A stretch of DNA of 57,347 bases from NCBI GenBank assembly GCA_950295325.1, contig OX485808.1, forward strand, positions 41,193,180 through 41,250,526, read 5' to 3'. The position numbers and the translations under genes were made by a program. The notes beneath the pieces are model-generated. The model had not been told where the DNA came from and searched no databases. It was given only the letters and a program-made list of their open reading frames with translations. How positions within the stretch are numbered: position 1 is the first letter of the stretch; each line of letters opens with the position of its first letter. This document shows positions 44,640 to 54,919 of this stretch, piece after piece. Source of the stretch: Polytrichum commune. Its lineage: Eukaryota; Streptophyta; Polytrichopsida; Polytrichales; Polytrichaceae.

Positions 44640-45790
44640 CGGATGCTAGATTTTTTGAAGCATGAATTCAACCTCATAACGCACTAGAGTACGGTTGTGA
44701 CCAACCGTAAGGTACACATCCGAAAAAAACACAATAAAATCCCCATGAACGAATCATGGCGCGCCTTTCACCCAAAATGCAAGGTAACATGAAACCCCAC
44801 ACTTTTGATTCACCATTGTGGACCGCATGTTCACCACTCGCCAAAGAACTTCAACCTAACTCTTAATGGCCCTTTCCACTCCAAGAGGTTGGAAGCCTCC
44901 TTCTCATTGGCACAAGCCTTGCACACATGCATGCTCGCTCATCAAGTCCATTTTACACATGTGTTCATAAAGTTATTCAACTTCTATCGATTGTTCCATT
45001 CTAATACTACCTAATGATAGTCCTTCACCCAAATCTTGTTTGTTTTTTTAAGGCTAAATCTATTTACTGACAAGCATCCGTAAGGTATAAATTTAACACT
45101 TCACATGACATATTCTTGGCCTTACCCAACTTGGTCACTCGGTTTAATAATGTTATGTTGGAGAGTTTGAACTTTTTTTTTTTTTACCAAACCTAGACTT
45201 ACTACGCTTCTTGGTTCCCATGTGAAACGATTTCGACAAGTTCTCGGTCGTTTTATTTGCCATTGTCTTGTTTTGTGAACCCCAAGCCAATGGACGACTT
45301 TCAAGCATCCCTTGACTTGTCATGAATGCTCCTTTGTCTGGGAATATCCTCCCCTTAACATCTCACTTTCAACATGGACATTTCACAATTGCTCAAATTG
45401 TTGATCGTTTGAAAGATCGGTGACCTTCTTCACGTTTCAAGCTCTCAATAGTATGACAACTCGTCAACTTTGAGTACCAAACTCTCACAAAAATTGCAAG
45501 TTTGAGCTCTAATAAAACACGTTGCCCTATCATAGTGGACTACACCTCGAAAGCTTAAACTTTGGCACAAGTTGAAACTTTAATTGCAAGAAAAGAACCG
45601 AAATACAACCAACATGGGTGAACGAACGCAACCCGAGTGGAAATCAAGAAATAATGCCCATCTGTGGTCTAACCTTCCAAGTGACATCTAAGTTGCTCTT
45701 GGTCACAATGAGACCTTTGACCACCCAAGTTGAATCAAATTCATTAAGAACGTCCTGGTACACCACATCCAGTATATCTCGAAATATTAT
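44640..45790 (-). pseudogene. Coding repeat family G, copy 1, with protein-like downstream frames
   Basis: On the minus strand at about 45,780-45,640 one frame reads IFRDILDVVYQDVLNEFDS, then TWVVKGLIVTKSNLDVTWKV and MGIIS. It aligns with 57,060-56,914, where the other copy reads EITPDVAYDNELKHFDEIW, then LIATRNNLVATWKV and MGIIT. Similarity continues about 80 bases into the non-coding part after the stop. Further along the same strand are protein-like pieces at 45,304-45,122 (VVHWLGVHKTRQWQIKRPRT) and about 44,960-44,820 (CKACANEKEASNLLEWKGPL, with a Cys-x2-Cys pair), which might belong to the same element. The protein family is unknown to me. Confidence 0.45.
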
Positions 45791-45914
45791 AAAGAAACTT
45801 CATAAACCTCTCTCACAACCGTCACGGGAACACGGAGTCCCCTCCTTTCCTTTTCAAAAAGCACCCCCACCAAACCCGTTTCCATCACAAGGAGACTCTC
45901 AAGCAGGGAAAATT

Positions 45915-45950
45915 TTGTTTGTTTGTTTGTTTTTTTTTTTTTTTTTTCGT
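45915..45950 (+). repeat. (GTTT)n and T-run
   Basis: Several GTTT units lead into an 18-19 base T run. On the minus strand this is an A run, near the left of a GC-richer segment (46,000-46,230). Confidence 0.85.
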
Positions 45951-46540
45951 TTGGGTTGGGAAAAAAATCTTGTGGTTCGGGTGGCTCCCACTCGTGACTA
46001 GCCTTGCCTAGGCCCCAAAAGCACTTGTGGGTTGGGAACCCGGAACTTGTGGCTCTAGAGAACAACCCAATCTAAAGGGAGCCTAGTTCCCAACCACTAG
46101 TACGCAGCCCGTCCTCATCCGGTCACAGCGGGCGGGCGCCTAAAAAACGGAAACAAACAAACTTTCGAAATCGGGCAGCGCCGGCTCGGGCACCCGGAGC
46201 CACAAGCTAGGGTTGGGCGGGCCCCACTGACACCTGGACTTTGGGCTTCTCAACCACTAAGAACACAAAGCGAAATGGGTCAACAAATAAATTGTGTCCA
46301 TAACTTAAAGCTAGCTAGCTAGCTAGGAGCCTCTTGAGTGACTCATCACTTTGCACATGCGACACTCGGGCACAAATGTTGTATATTAATAAGAAGCACT
46401 TCTTCTTTGACTGACAATTTTTATTGGGTTGTGTCAAAGTTCGGGGGTTTTGTGTGTCGGAACCAATCCACAATGTGGGCAAAAGCTTCGTAGCATAACC
46501 GGTCAAAATCCAACACTATTTATGTCCAACACTATGTAGT
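45950..46540. other. GC-richer spacer
   Basis: Contains GGGCGGGCGCC and GCGCCGGCTCGGGC motifs and a fourfold GCTA repeat at about 46,312-46,325. No gene or tRNA-type promoter could be supported. Confidence 0.3.
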
Positions 46541-46569
46541 GTCACCAAACCCATTTGTCTTGCTCTACA

Positions 46570-46905
46570 ATAATTGTAACCCACCCATGTAGTGTCACCA
46601 ACACTAAATATAAACCCGGAAACTAAAACATTTGGGCACTATGAATTTCCAATGTTGCAAGAATTGTCACTTACTAAGAGATGTTTCATCCAAATTCCAA
46701 TCATCCATGACAATATTTCATTACATTAATGTTAGGATGCATAATGTATAGATTTGTTTTTGTCAGTACTTGGCATTTGGATGACATAAAAGTAACTTGG
46801 GATGACAATACTTGTGAACTTGTTTATAAGAAGTGTCACTAGAATAGTTACCGCAGTGGCATAGAATACCATGTGACACTAAATATAATATTTAGTGCAT
46901 GGTAC
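46570..46905 (+). mobile_element. MITE-like element, family A copy 2
   Basis: The left end has TAGTGTCACCAACACTAAAT and the right end GTGACACTAAATATAATATT-TAGTG, forming short inverted termini. The interior matches the reverse complement of 24,160-24,521, including TCCAAATTCCAATCATCCAT, TTATAAGAAGTGTCAC and GGCATAGAATACCATGTGAC. A related TAGTGTCACCAAACCC lies just before it at 46,536. No coding content. Confidence 0.7.
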
Positions 46906-46939
46906 TAGATGGGTCTTTAATAGTTGTTTTTTTCAACTA

Positions 46940-47725
46940 GCCCACTTTCTCCCAGGACATGAAACACATGATTAGTTTGAAATGATTGCCAATTTCAAGT
47001 CAAGCTTGTAGCCAATTTCCTCATAAAGTTTGGAGATTCTATGAATAGCTCGATCATTATCAAAGTGAATATTTTCATGCTCATTAATTGGTCACATGGG
47101 TCCTTTCCCCCAATTATGTTGACTATTGAGCTTTAGAATGATTATCATATTTTGAGCACACAATCTAATTTCTTTTGAACATTTGTCATTATGCTATGCG
47201 TTCATGGAGACACACCTAGCCACACAAACAACTCCAATTCTAGGTGTTTCGTTAAGATCAATAACCGAATTGAGCACACATGCCTTAAATGATTGTAATG
47301 AAATGACATTGACTTGAACTCCTAATACGGTAGACATGCCCTACTCCAACATAGCAATAGTCTAGACACCTATGCCTACATGATGAGGCACGAATCAAAA
47401 AACAAACACCAAATTGACATGTATTAAAAGATATTTTACGACGTTTTCATATTATGATAATCATTCTAAGTTCAATACACAACATGATTTTTTCAAATTT
47501 TTCAAATTTTTTTTTTTGGGGGGGGGGGTTGGGACCTCCACAACCACTTAATAAACACATGGATGTTCGCTTTGATAATGAGTAAGGTAGTCATTTGAGC
47601 TTCAAAATTTATGCAGCAAATGGCTGTAGACATGATATGGGGTTCTTGATTATCTTGCACTAGTGCGTTTTCCATATCCTACAAGAAGTGGGTGCAAAGA
47701 GACAAGTCTCCGAGTAACATATGTC
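46940..47725. mobile_element. Foldback-like family F, most complete copy
   Basis: The left arm (46,940-47,300) runs in the same direction as the 34.8-kb copy (CCCAGGACATGAAACACATG, ATTATCAAAGTGAATATT, TTGACTATTGAGCTTTAG). The right arm (47,400-47,725) runs the opposite way, matching the 28.6-kb copy: GCTTTGATAATGAGTAAGGT, TCATTTGAGCTTCA and TCCTACAAGAAGTGGGTGCA. The two arms are therefore long inverted repeats around a short centre, the layout of a foldback or long-TIR element. A G11 run interrupts the right arm at 47,518-47,528. No transposase frame is present. Confidence 0.65.
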
Positions 47726-48610
47726 TACTCGGAAGATCCAAGTCTCTTTTTTTCACGCAACAATACACGTTCTATATGTGCTATAGATTGAAGGTTGCAA
47801 ACTTATAATGCAAAAACTTTGTGAACCAAACTTGTTGATGTTAAAGTTCACATTCATACGGTTGATGTCTTGAAATAGCTTGTTGGACTCCATATAGGCA
47901 ATGCTTAGTTTTCAAGCTAGATAATTTTCCATTAATTAGGGATGTTGTTATCATTAGAGTTTGGTTGAATCTTCTTAATGTTATGAACACATCTAGGTTT
48001 ATGATGTAATCAAAGCACAAGAGCCAACCGTGGCTATTGATGGCTGATATGAGAAGAATTGTTAGTTTCAATGGAAGATGTTATTAAATTGAGACATTTA
48101 TGAATGAATATTTCTATGGATGAATGATGCCCATGTGTCAAGTTTCATTTTCTTATTATTTGAACTCCACCATTTATGAATCATGAACGTTTCAATGTGT
48201 TTAACTAAATTAAAAATATTTATAGGGTCCAAGACTTGTACAAATTGCATGATTGTCTTTTGATTGAACCTTACTTACAACTTTTGGTTTTTGAAATGTG
48301 AAATTTGGACATGGGAGCCTCTTTAATCAAGGATTTTGACATTCCGTTGCATTCAAAAAACCAAGAAAGCTTTCATAAGAAATCGATTCCCTATGTTTTT
48401 AAAATCCATTTGGTTATGAGTTTCAAAGTGAGTCATGGATCTTCCAATATCGCATTACCTCATAAACTCCTCATAAACTCTTTTCAAATAATCCACTGCT
48501 ATTTTCCATCGCATGTAACATGCCCTACAACAATCAAACAATACTACTCTCCATTCCCTATAGATAAAGTATTTGAATCATCATGCACAACCTTCCAACA
48601 TAAATAACAA
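47725..48610. other. Spacer without recognised gene
   Basis: Frames at 47,841-48,071 (-) and 48,305-48,607 (+, 100 codons) show no domain. The latter leads directly into the LINE-like fragment that follows, but in AT-rich sequence of different character. Confidence 0.3.
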
Positions 48611-48850
48611 TGTAATGGATAGCCCACCCGCACATGGGTAAAGAAGCACAACGAGCCCTCCATAGGGCACACATAGCAATCAAATATGACACAAACTCTG
48701 CTACAATACTAATAACACCATATTAGAATTCGTACCATAACTTCATTCCCCACAGTGGACCCTCCCCATACTCACATGTCATCACCCGCTTCAAAGCTGA
48801 TACAATCACCTACAAAGAACCAACTATCCCAGAGAGAGAGAGAAACTCCG
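48610..48850 (+). mobile_element. Probable LINE fragment, copy C
   Basis: A-C-rich sequence with one frame reading GKEAQRALHRAHIAIKYDTN and, after a single stop, NSYHNFIPHSGPSPYSHVIT. The KEAQRALHRAHIAI part resembles KETKKAIQRAHAFI in LINE copy A (about 3,255-3,215, minus strand), next to its RNase H start. The composition also fits the family. It is short and has an internal stop. Assignment is tentative. Confidence 0.4.
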
Positions 48851-49002
48851 GTCTACAAGGGGCCGGCGTGAATAAAGTGTCCGTTCGTAATGCCAATGAA
48901 CCCGATGGCCACTGGACAAGGGGACACTGGGACAATACTACTCTCCCCTTTCGAGGATGGACACTATAGTGACACACTATACTAGTTCCTAGCTAGCCAC
49001 TA

Positions 49003-49195
49003 GTGCCTTGAAGATACCGGACATGGTATCCCCCCAAAGGGCTTTAGGTACCCATACAACAAGGTCCAAGGACCCCCCACCATAGTTGGGTGGACTAAAG
49101 GTGGTGAGCACCACGCCGGCATGGGGAATAGAACCCACAACCTCCTCATTGGGGGCCATGAGCCTAACCACCAAGCCAAGGCCCGTGGTGCCTTC
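49003..49195 (-). mobile_element. tRNA-derived SINE
   Basis: Read on the minus strand, the head contains TGGCTTGGTGGTTAGG (49,178-49,163), matching the RNA polymerase III A box, and GGTTCTATTCC (49,135-49,125), matching the B box, separated by a tRNA-like distance of about 40 bases. The rest is GC-rich non-tRNA sequence (GTGGTGCTCACCACC, CTTTGGGGGGATACCATG). At about 190 bp it fits a SINE. Its ends and any target duplication are not certain. Open frames across it are side effects. Confidence 0.75.
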
Positions 49196-49199
49196 AACT

Positions 49200-52100
49200 A
49201 TCCCACCATAATCAAGATTATAACCTAGAAGAGAGAATTGTGACATGCATGTTCTTTGTATGCAACATAAAAAGACATTGGGCAGATCCAACAATGAGTT
49301 CAAGAATCCAAATCACTTGGATCTGGAAATTTATTGCCTTCTTGGCTTAATGCATGTCTATCCAATCTCAATCATTAAGGATTGAGTGAATCCTAAGTTT
49401 ACTGCCTTCTACGAGACTATGCCTAATTCTACATATTATATCATGCTTCTTCCTTGGTCAACAAGAAGGTCAAGAAGGTGATTAAAAACAATAACCAACT
49501 TATCACATCAATAGCTTTCTAATCCTACTATGGAAGAAATTCTAACTACCAAACACGAGATGAAAGCCACCCAAATTTGAGAATTGCATGCTTCAACTAA
49601 GCTATGGCCAGAAAAATGGCTTACAATATACATTGAAACAAATAAAATGAGTAAATTAAATATGAATATCATATACGAATTAAATTCAATCAAGCTGAAC
49701 ATTATAAACGACATAACAAAAGAATGCATATTAAATCACAAAATTATCATCTCAAGTATCCCAGTGTGCACTCAATGTCATAATGTGAACAAATTTTCAC
49801 TTTTAAAAATTACTTATGTTGATGAATAGTATCATATCACCCTTTAACGAACATGCCACTTCGGACCTCCAGGCATCTAGTTCAAGCCTTTGACAAATAG
49901 TGTACATGAAACACTAAACACCATAAATAGTGTATCAGATTACACCATTTCTCATTTGAAAGGCCTAGATCGGGCATCATACACATTTTATGTGCAAAAA
50001 TCGAATCCGTATGCACAAATTTGTACACAAATAGTGTGACATTCATCACAAAAATGTCCAAGTCGTGGGCCCAAAAACGATTATCGAATTTCACAACAAA
50101 TGTAAACAACGATCGATGAATTGCAAGTTGTTTTCTCCCCACCTTTGTTTCTAAAAATCCGGCATAGAATTAGGGTGGGCACTAGCATTGGCCTTACTAC
50201 TACTTACCCACAAATTTTGGGCCATGTGGTTTAATGTGCATCACGGGAAGTTTGGGAGTAGCTGGCCTCCTACAAGCCACAAATTAAAGCAAATTAAAGC
50301 AAACTCATCATCCACGGTCACATGGCCTTTTCTTTTGAGGACCCTTTTTTCCAAACTCCGGTTGGGAACACATGGTTCCCAATGAAAGGGTGGCTATAGG
50401 AGGCGTAAGTAAACACTATGAAAGAAAATATCCAAAAAGAGATATTATTACGAGTTTGTGGACTCGTTCGATGTGTAGGTTTTAATGGATGGATGGATGT
50501 CGAATGTTAAAGAATGCGTCGGCCATTGGGAAGAGGATGAACTTTACCTCAAGGATATTTTTGTGGGTTTGTCTTACTCCCTTTGATAAGGGTCCAACCA
50601 CACGTCCCGGTTAAAACTACGGTGAGAGTAAGTAACCACTCGAATTAGTTATATCGTGCCTGCACTGCCCGCTTAAGAATGTTAACTAACATATGAGGTA
50701 GCTAACTTATGGGAGAGCTAATCTATCTCACGGCTGAACCACCTAGTTTAAATTAAGGTTGAAATAAAAGTTATCAAAATAGAAGCTAGCTAACTTTTGG
50801 GATCTTTCTTTTGTGAAGATTTTTTAGCTCATTCATGCCCCTCATGCTAACTAACTTTTACAAATGAATGGCCCAAGTTTATATATGAAACAACTTTCAA
50901 GTTTATGGCGAACTTCTTCATGCATGTGCATGTACTTTGAATTATAACAAAGTCATGCGCATCATACCCGAATGATATAGGGTTGCAATTATTTTTTAGC
51001 ACTTAATAATCAATATAATATAACGAGGATGTGATGTTAGTACATTGTCGATATATAAAATTTCATAAACTTTCAATTGATGTAGGTTGTTGTAACTATT
51101 ATTGAGTTCCGTTTCTCAACTTTCACGCTACAATAATATATTAAGGCTTATTTATAATTCTACCTATACCATGTTGATTACATGGTAATAGACCCCTTGA
51201 CCATGGTAATAGGGGTGTTTTTAAAATGTCATATGTCCCCTTTTATTCCATTTATAGTCAAACCATTTTAATTTTATGGAACATATTTTGAAAATAAAAA
51301 CTTGTATCTCATGTTGTTGCTCACTACTCACATGTTACCACCCACCGCTCATTGCTCACCACTCATCTCTTACATGCTAGGTTTCCTCTGTGTGCATCTC
51401 TTCTTCTTTTTCAAATTTTCAAGAAAACCAAAATAGCGACAATCATCAGAGCGATGAAGCCAATTGTGGATGATATTATAGATTTTTCATCCAAACATGG
51501 TTATATTTGCTAAATTTTGACAAATTCATCTAGATTTACAATTTTAGGGTCTTCTTTTTTGGGTTGCTTTCAGCTATTCAAGGTTTTCCTTAGGGTTTCA
51601 ACTTTGCAAGACTAAAAATGATGTCATCAAAGTGGATTAAGTTGAAAGTGGTTGCATTGGATTTTTGTTTCTTGGAAAATATACTCCTAACATGATTAGA
51701 AATCTTCATTAACATGATATGTAACTCCTAGCACTACTTTTTTGCCATAACACAATGTCTACTGACTGCCTAAACGAGACCTCCACTTCTATATCCAATA
51801 CTTTCTCCTAGACTATGATACTTGGACGGTCAAAACAAATCATAAATATTGAACACCTGATATTCTTTGCATTTACATAGTGTTGTTTTTTCTAGAATTA
51901 TCTTGAAATTCATGAACAAATACCTAACAAGGGACCTCAATTTGAAACTTGGAAGATGTATATATAATTTTTGGTCAATCCACTTAAATTGGAACAATCT
52001 CATGAGGTAGCATTTCTCAATACATTGTTACAATTGCACCTCATGGTTGCGACCAATTCAATCATGATAGAATTATCCAAATGAATGTGATATTTTCAAT

Positions 52101-52820
52101 TAACAATGTGGGCCAATACACTCGCTATGTAGATAATGTGTGTGCCAACTTTAAATGCATCGTTTCAAGATGATGTCTTTGAAATTCTCAAACATGCATG
52201 GAGCTTTAAGTTAGAAGGTCTTGATTTTCCCTTTTAAAATTGAATAATAAATAAAATTTGACAACACGTAATAAATATAGTATATGACTACATATGATTT
52301 GCACAAGGTTTAACATGTAATTTTTTTTCACATAAATTGTAAATTTAAATAGGGGAGCCGAAAGTACCCACTCCTGTCATTTTGGTTGTCATCATTGAGT
52401 GTACACCCCGGACTTCAAATTACGTAAACATTCAAAGTGCATTTAAAGATGAAAAAAGATGGTACCATAAATCACATCGATTGCAACATTAAGCTTATCC
52501 GATTTCCCCTCTTATGATGGGATCCATGAGCATGCTCAAGGAGGTCAACATGCCATGGGCGCCAAAGCATTGGTTTCTAAAGATAATTTGAAAACATGAG
52601 GGCAGAGTAAGAATGGACTGAGATAATCCATGAGAGGTGAGTGGATGACAAGTTGTTGGAACGGCCATTCATCCATCTATTCGAGTTGATTGTCATTCAT
52701 AACCAATCAATTCATGGATAAAAATGTCTGGATGATATTGCACCCCCTTGGATGCAACATTGTGATAACCTTACTCCTCTTCGATGGGTGATCGGGTATG
52801 GACTACATAATGTGCAAGAG
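49200..52820. other. Long AT-rich spacer
   Basis: No gene recognised. Frames are below 90 codons. A direct repeat AAATTAAAGC x2 occurs at about 50,280-50,300. At 52,635-52,660 and 52,815-52,840 GAGTGGATGA-AAGTT is repeated, leading into the frame at 52,829. Confidence 0.35.
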
Positions 52821-52828
52821 GGGAGTGG

Positions 52829-53299
52829 ATGATAAGTTACATAGCAACTAAACATAACCAACCTTGTCATAAATGTAAACTATGTGATATAGATGAAATG
52901 CCATCTATGTGGCTACAGAAGTTGCTGGAAGTAGCCTCCACATGGACGAGTGACCAATTATGGGTCCAATGCAAAGGGCTGGCAAGATGGCCACACATAA
53001 GTTTGGTGCGTGGTGCTATAGGGTGGCAATACAATGACCCTTTGCCACAACTTGTCACAAGGGTTCAGTTCATTACGATCAATTCAACCGGTGTCATTGT
53101 AGTGGTACTCAAAAAGGGTCTTGAGGATAAGCTCGGATTGGACGACCTTATCCGAAGGGCGGTGCAAGTCCAAGTACCACAAGTTGTAGAAGGTGGTTGG
53201 GGACTTGTACACAATACCAATAGGTTGGGAGGTCACCAAGAACAATACAACCATTTTGTGCTTCAATTGGTCGTAAGAACACCCTATTGGAAAATTTGA
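52829..53299 (+). CDS. 156-codon unassigned frame
   Basis: One of the two longest open frames in the window, uninterrupted, starting at ATG 52,829. The peptide has a Cys-x2-Cys-x2-Cys-like start (PCHKCKLCDID), then LARWPHISLVRGAIGWQY, VIVVVLKKGLEDKLGLDD and VVEGGWGLVHN. No domain is recognised. The opposite strand is also open for 110 codons at 53,416-53,084 and includes WFMLGDCNKIL, which faintly recalls the GDFN motif of LINE endonucleases, so the real coding strand, if any, is unclear. It may be a transposable-element fragment. Confidence 0.3.
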   Translation: MISYIATKHNQPCHKCKLCDIDEMPSMWLQKLLEVASTWTSDQLWVQCKGLARWPHISLVRGAIGWQYNDPLPQLVTRVQFITINSTGVIVVVLKKGLEDKLGLDDLIRRAVQVQVPQVVEGGWGLVHNTNRLGGHQEQYNHFVLQLVVRTPYWKI

Positions 53300-54900
53300 A
53301 GTTATATTACACCGCATGAATGTTTGTGGAAGGATTTTGTTACAGTCGCCTAACATGAACCAATCAATCAATGGTCGCCAACGCCAGGCATGGTGTGCTC
53401 CACAGGTCTTCGTCACTTACATTGTTGTCATCTTTTGGTGGTGGGTTCTACAATATCTGCAAGTTCAATTTGACAATTGATCGTGGATTTACTACGTTAC
53501 ATCAATATATGTACGCATACCAAACAGATTAATAAGCCCAACACTTGGGGTTCACATTTGGTATGTGGGCCATATTCGGTTATTGGTCTTCATCAAACAC
53601 ATGCTTTGAGTGTGTGGACTAGTTAGGCTCGTACCTAGCAATGGACACTAGGGATACACTTGGTGAAGGGAATTTGGATCACGTGTCAAAATTTCTTAAC
53701 TATTATAGGCTCAACAAGTGATATAATTGGAGACTTAAAATGGTCCATTGTGTTACTTGTTGGGATGCATGGAGATTAATAATATGGATACTAATTACAA
53801 AAAATAGTGGTGGATATGATATTCATATAAAGATCAAAACATAGACATGAAAATGGGTATGACTTTGAGTCTGTTTCTTTTTCTTTTTCTTTTTCTTTTA
53901 TTTTTGTGCACAAATTGGGGTATGACCTTGAGTTGGATTTGCGTACCATTTAGATTACCCAATCATGTGTTCATAGTCCTCATGTTAAGCAACTATGATC
54001 AAGTAAGAAACGTCTCTCTCTCTCATATTTGATAGAAGTGTCTCAAAAGATGGAAACAAAATTAGAATTGAAAAGAATGAAAATGCTACATGTTCAAGGA
54101 ATGTTCATCAACAACCATTCAAGAGTGTACACTCCTCGTACCTATGTTTGAGGGGCCTCCTTTTAATATGTGGATTGAAAGAATGAAGGAAAGGACATTG
54201 AAACAAAAGGGGAGGGGGGGTTAATATCTCAAAGAATCTTCACTTTGACAATGGTTGGATGATGACACACAATTCTAAAACAATGAGGAAGGTGGCTTCG
54301 GCACATGTTGGATTTGATAATCACCTCGAATCATAGCATTACTAAGCATGGTGCTTTTGTTATGTGGGCCTTCAGAATATTACACCGGGATGCACAAACC
54401 CTATGCATGAATACTCAAATCTAGACTGAACTACCGACATCCTAGCTTTATATTCCCATGGCTTGCATTTGGTGAGTAATGTTATGAAAGAACATTTTAA
54501 TTAGTTTGGTTAACAAACTATTTAAGACACAAAATACAACATAATTCATATCCTTTAGAACATATAAACATTTTGCTTTTATTGTCCTAATAAAAACTCA
54601 CATTCATTTGTCCCATCCACTTCGTATACAAGTTGAAATTGAAGCAAAATTCAATACCATGCACTCAAGGTACAAGCAACTTGTATTATAATTAATCAAA
54701 ATGGGTGCATTGAGTTGTCTTTAGCCATATGTCATAATTTTTATGCCATTTACCATAACATAATGACCCACATTAGTCTATGATTATGCTAAATCACATG
54801 ATTTCGAATAATACACACTAGTGTAAAACTTTGTTGCAAATAAAAGTATATTGTGACCCACACCAATTAGTCTAGTGTTCGTTGTTGTCGTTGATGATGG
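53300..54900. other. Spacer with CT-rich microsatellite
   Basis: A (CTTTTT)n run lies at 53,873-53,899 and a short CT run at about 54,013-54,024. The segment at 54,230-54,335 (CAAAGAATCTTCACTTTGAC ... TTGATAATCACCTCG) weakly resembles family F. No gene seen. Confidence 0.4.
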
Positions 54901-54901
54901 A

Positions 54902-54918
54902 TAGTGTGGCCCACACTA
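54902..54918. repeat. Palindrome TAGTGTGGCCCACACTA
   Basis: Near-perfect 17-base inverted repeat. It is almost identical to 1,067-1,083 and 57,299-57,316, and each copy sits in AT-rich sequence with ATTTAGTGT nearby. It may be the end or centre of a small dispersed element. Confidence 0.6.
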
Positions 54919-54919
54919 T

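Larger units (their letters stand above)
39905..44640. other. Long spacer without recognised gene
   Basis: No coding family recognised. The largest frame is 41,107-41,460 (+, 117 codons), which becomes Arg/Ser-rich at its end. A short frame at 42,080-42,277 (+) is protein-like (DIDERPLPILGLADVQHH) but unassigned. Between 43,640 and 44,350 several AGTGTCAC and TGACAT motifs recall the family A ends, but no complete element could be traced. Confidence 0.35.

Noticed and set aside
48989-49303. 104-codon minus-strand frame
   Set aside because: It runs through the SINE. The A and B boxes explain the sequence better than coding.
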